A DNA stretch of 64,000 bases from Diprion similis. Its lineage: Eukaryota; Arthropoda; Insecta; Hymenoptera; Diprionidae. A model generated the notes under the pieces. That model searched no databases, had not been told where the DNA came from, and was given only the letters and a program-made list of their open reading frames with translations. Below, piece by piece: positions 63,701 through 64,000 of this stretch (position 1 is its first letter; each line of letters starts with the position of its first letter). The stretch covers positions 5,560,493-5,624,492 of the forward strand of contig NC_060115.1 of assembly GCF_021155765.1 (NCBI RefSeq), given 5' to 3'. A program made the translations under genes and the position numbers.

Positions 63701-64000
63701 AATGACGATGAAAATCTGCAGTTTTTCGGCTGTAACTTTGCAGGTGTTGCTCGCAGCGTATCGGGACTGCGATTAATCGATTCCTCTCGCAAAATCACGT
63801 CGGAATAGTACCCTAAAGAATTAATTGCAGCACTTTTCAAAGTCGTCGAAATTTTCGCCAAAAATGCAAAGGGGTTAGCCTTGGATTTTTTTTGGCCGAA
63901 AAATCTTTTGTCTGGGAATCGATCCGTATGACGCTTTTTAGACTAATTCGACGCCCAGGAACTCAGAAAACACATGAAAAATAGCCTAGGACCAGCAGCG
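53978..64000. repeat. Satellite DNA array, 304-bp monomer, about 33 units, continuing past the window
   Basis: Head-to-tail repeats begin at about 53978. Landmarks such as ttgcagcactttt recur at 54081, 54394, 54706 and 55010, giving spacings of 313, 312 and then 304 bp. From about 54706 the period holds at 304 bp (one unit near 57180 lacks a base) to the window edge. Core units are nearly identical, differing at scattered single bases. The first two units differ extensively, especially in the segment after the gttagcctt landmark. Each monomer has an eight-T tract, a PstI-type CTGCAG and two ATCGAT sites. Minus-strand open frames inside it are by-products. The array has the character of pericentromeric or interstitial satellite; location on the chromosome is unknown. 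Confidence 0.97.

Noticed and set aside
53978..64000. Tandem repeats as a possible CRISPR array, or the repeated 75-codon minus-strand frames as genes
   Set aside because: There are no spacers: the units are head-to-tail 304-bp monomers in a eukaryotic genome. The frames break at every unit because 304 is not divisible by three.
54706..64000. A CENP-B box in the satellite monomer
   Set aside because: TTCG occurs several times, but none fits the NTTCGNNNNANNCGGGN pattern on the strand read.

Overview
This window is a eukaryotic nuclear fragment from an insect. The coding set is insect-typical: Ovo/Shavenbaby with the arthropod-style N-terminus, a CYP4G P450 (an insect-specific subfamily), and a ZAD zinc-finger protein (an arthropod expansion). 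All genes carry short GT-AG introns. Hymenoptera, perhaps a sawfly, is a guess from general appearance only; no sequence search was possible.

Layout. 1-8753 is non-coding DNA upstream of ovo, ending in the svb-type first coding exon. 8754-21721 (+) is ovo/shavenbaby in eight coding exons, with an 8.9-kb first intron full of microsatellites and GC-rich islands. Its 3' UTR and intergenic DNA follow. 24360-24720 (-) is a possible 91-aa two-exon gene. 25084-28183 (-) is glutamine-dependent NAD+ synthetase (Nadsyn) in ten exons; two or three of its introns appear to be GC-AG, and a conserved segment is broken by 2 nt. 30057-35556 (+) is a cytosolic carboxypeptidase (CCP2/AGBL2 type), divergent from Nadsyn. 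40641-42971 (+) is CYP4G with a readable TATA/initiator promoter. 43259-45865 (+) is a TTC29-like ciliary TPR protein about 0.13 kb past the CYP4G poly(A) signal. 47452-51369 (-) is a large ZAD protein, convergent with TTC29. 53978 to the window end is a satellite array: two diverged 312-313-bp units followed by about 30 near-identical 304-bp units.

Functional picture. The genes do not form a pathway. Ovo/Svb directs epidermal and germline transcription. CYP4G makes cuticular hydrocarbons. Nadsyn completes NAD+ synthesis. The carboxypeptidase trims polyglutamate or C-terminal residues of tubulin, and TTC29 serves axonemes, so those two may both act in sperm or sensory cilia. The ZAD protein is probably nuclear. 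I found no prokaryotic element, CRISPR array or intact transposon. The points most worth checking are the Nadsyn splice-site and frame anomalies, the edge structure and variant spacing of the satellite, and the three Cys-pair modules in the ZAD protein.
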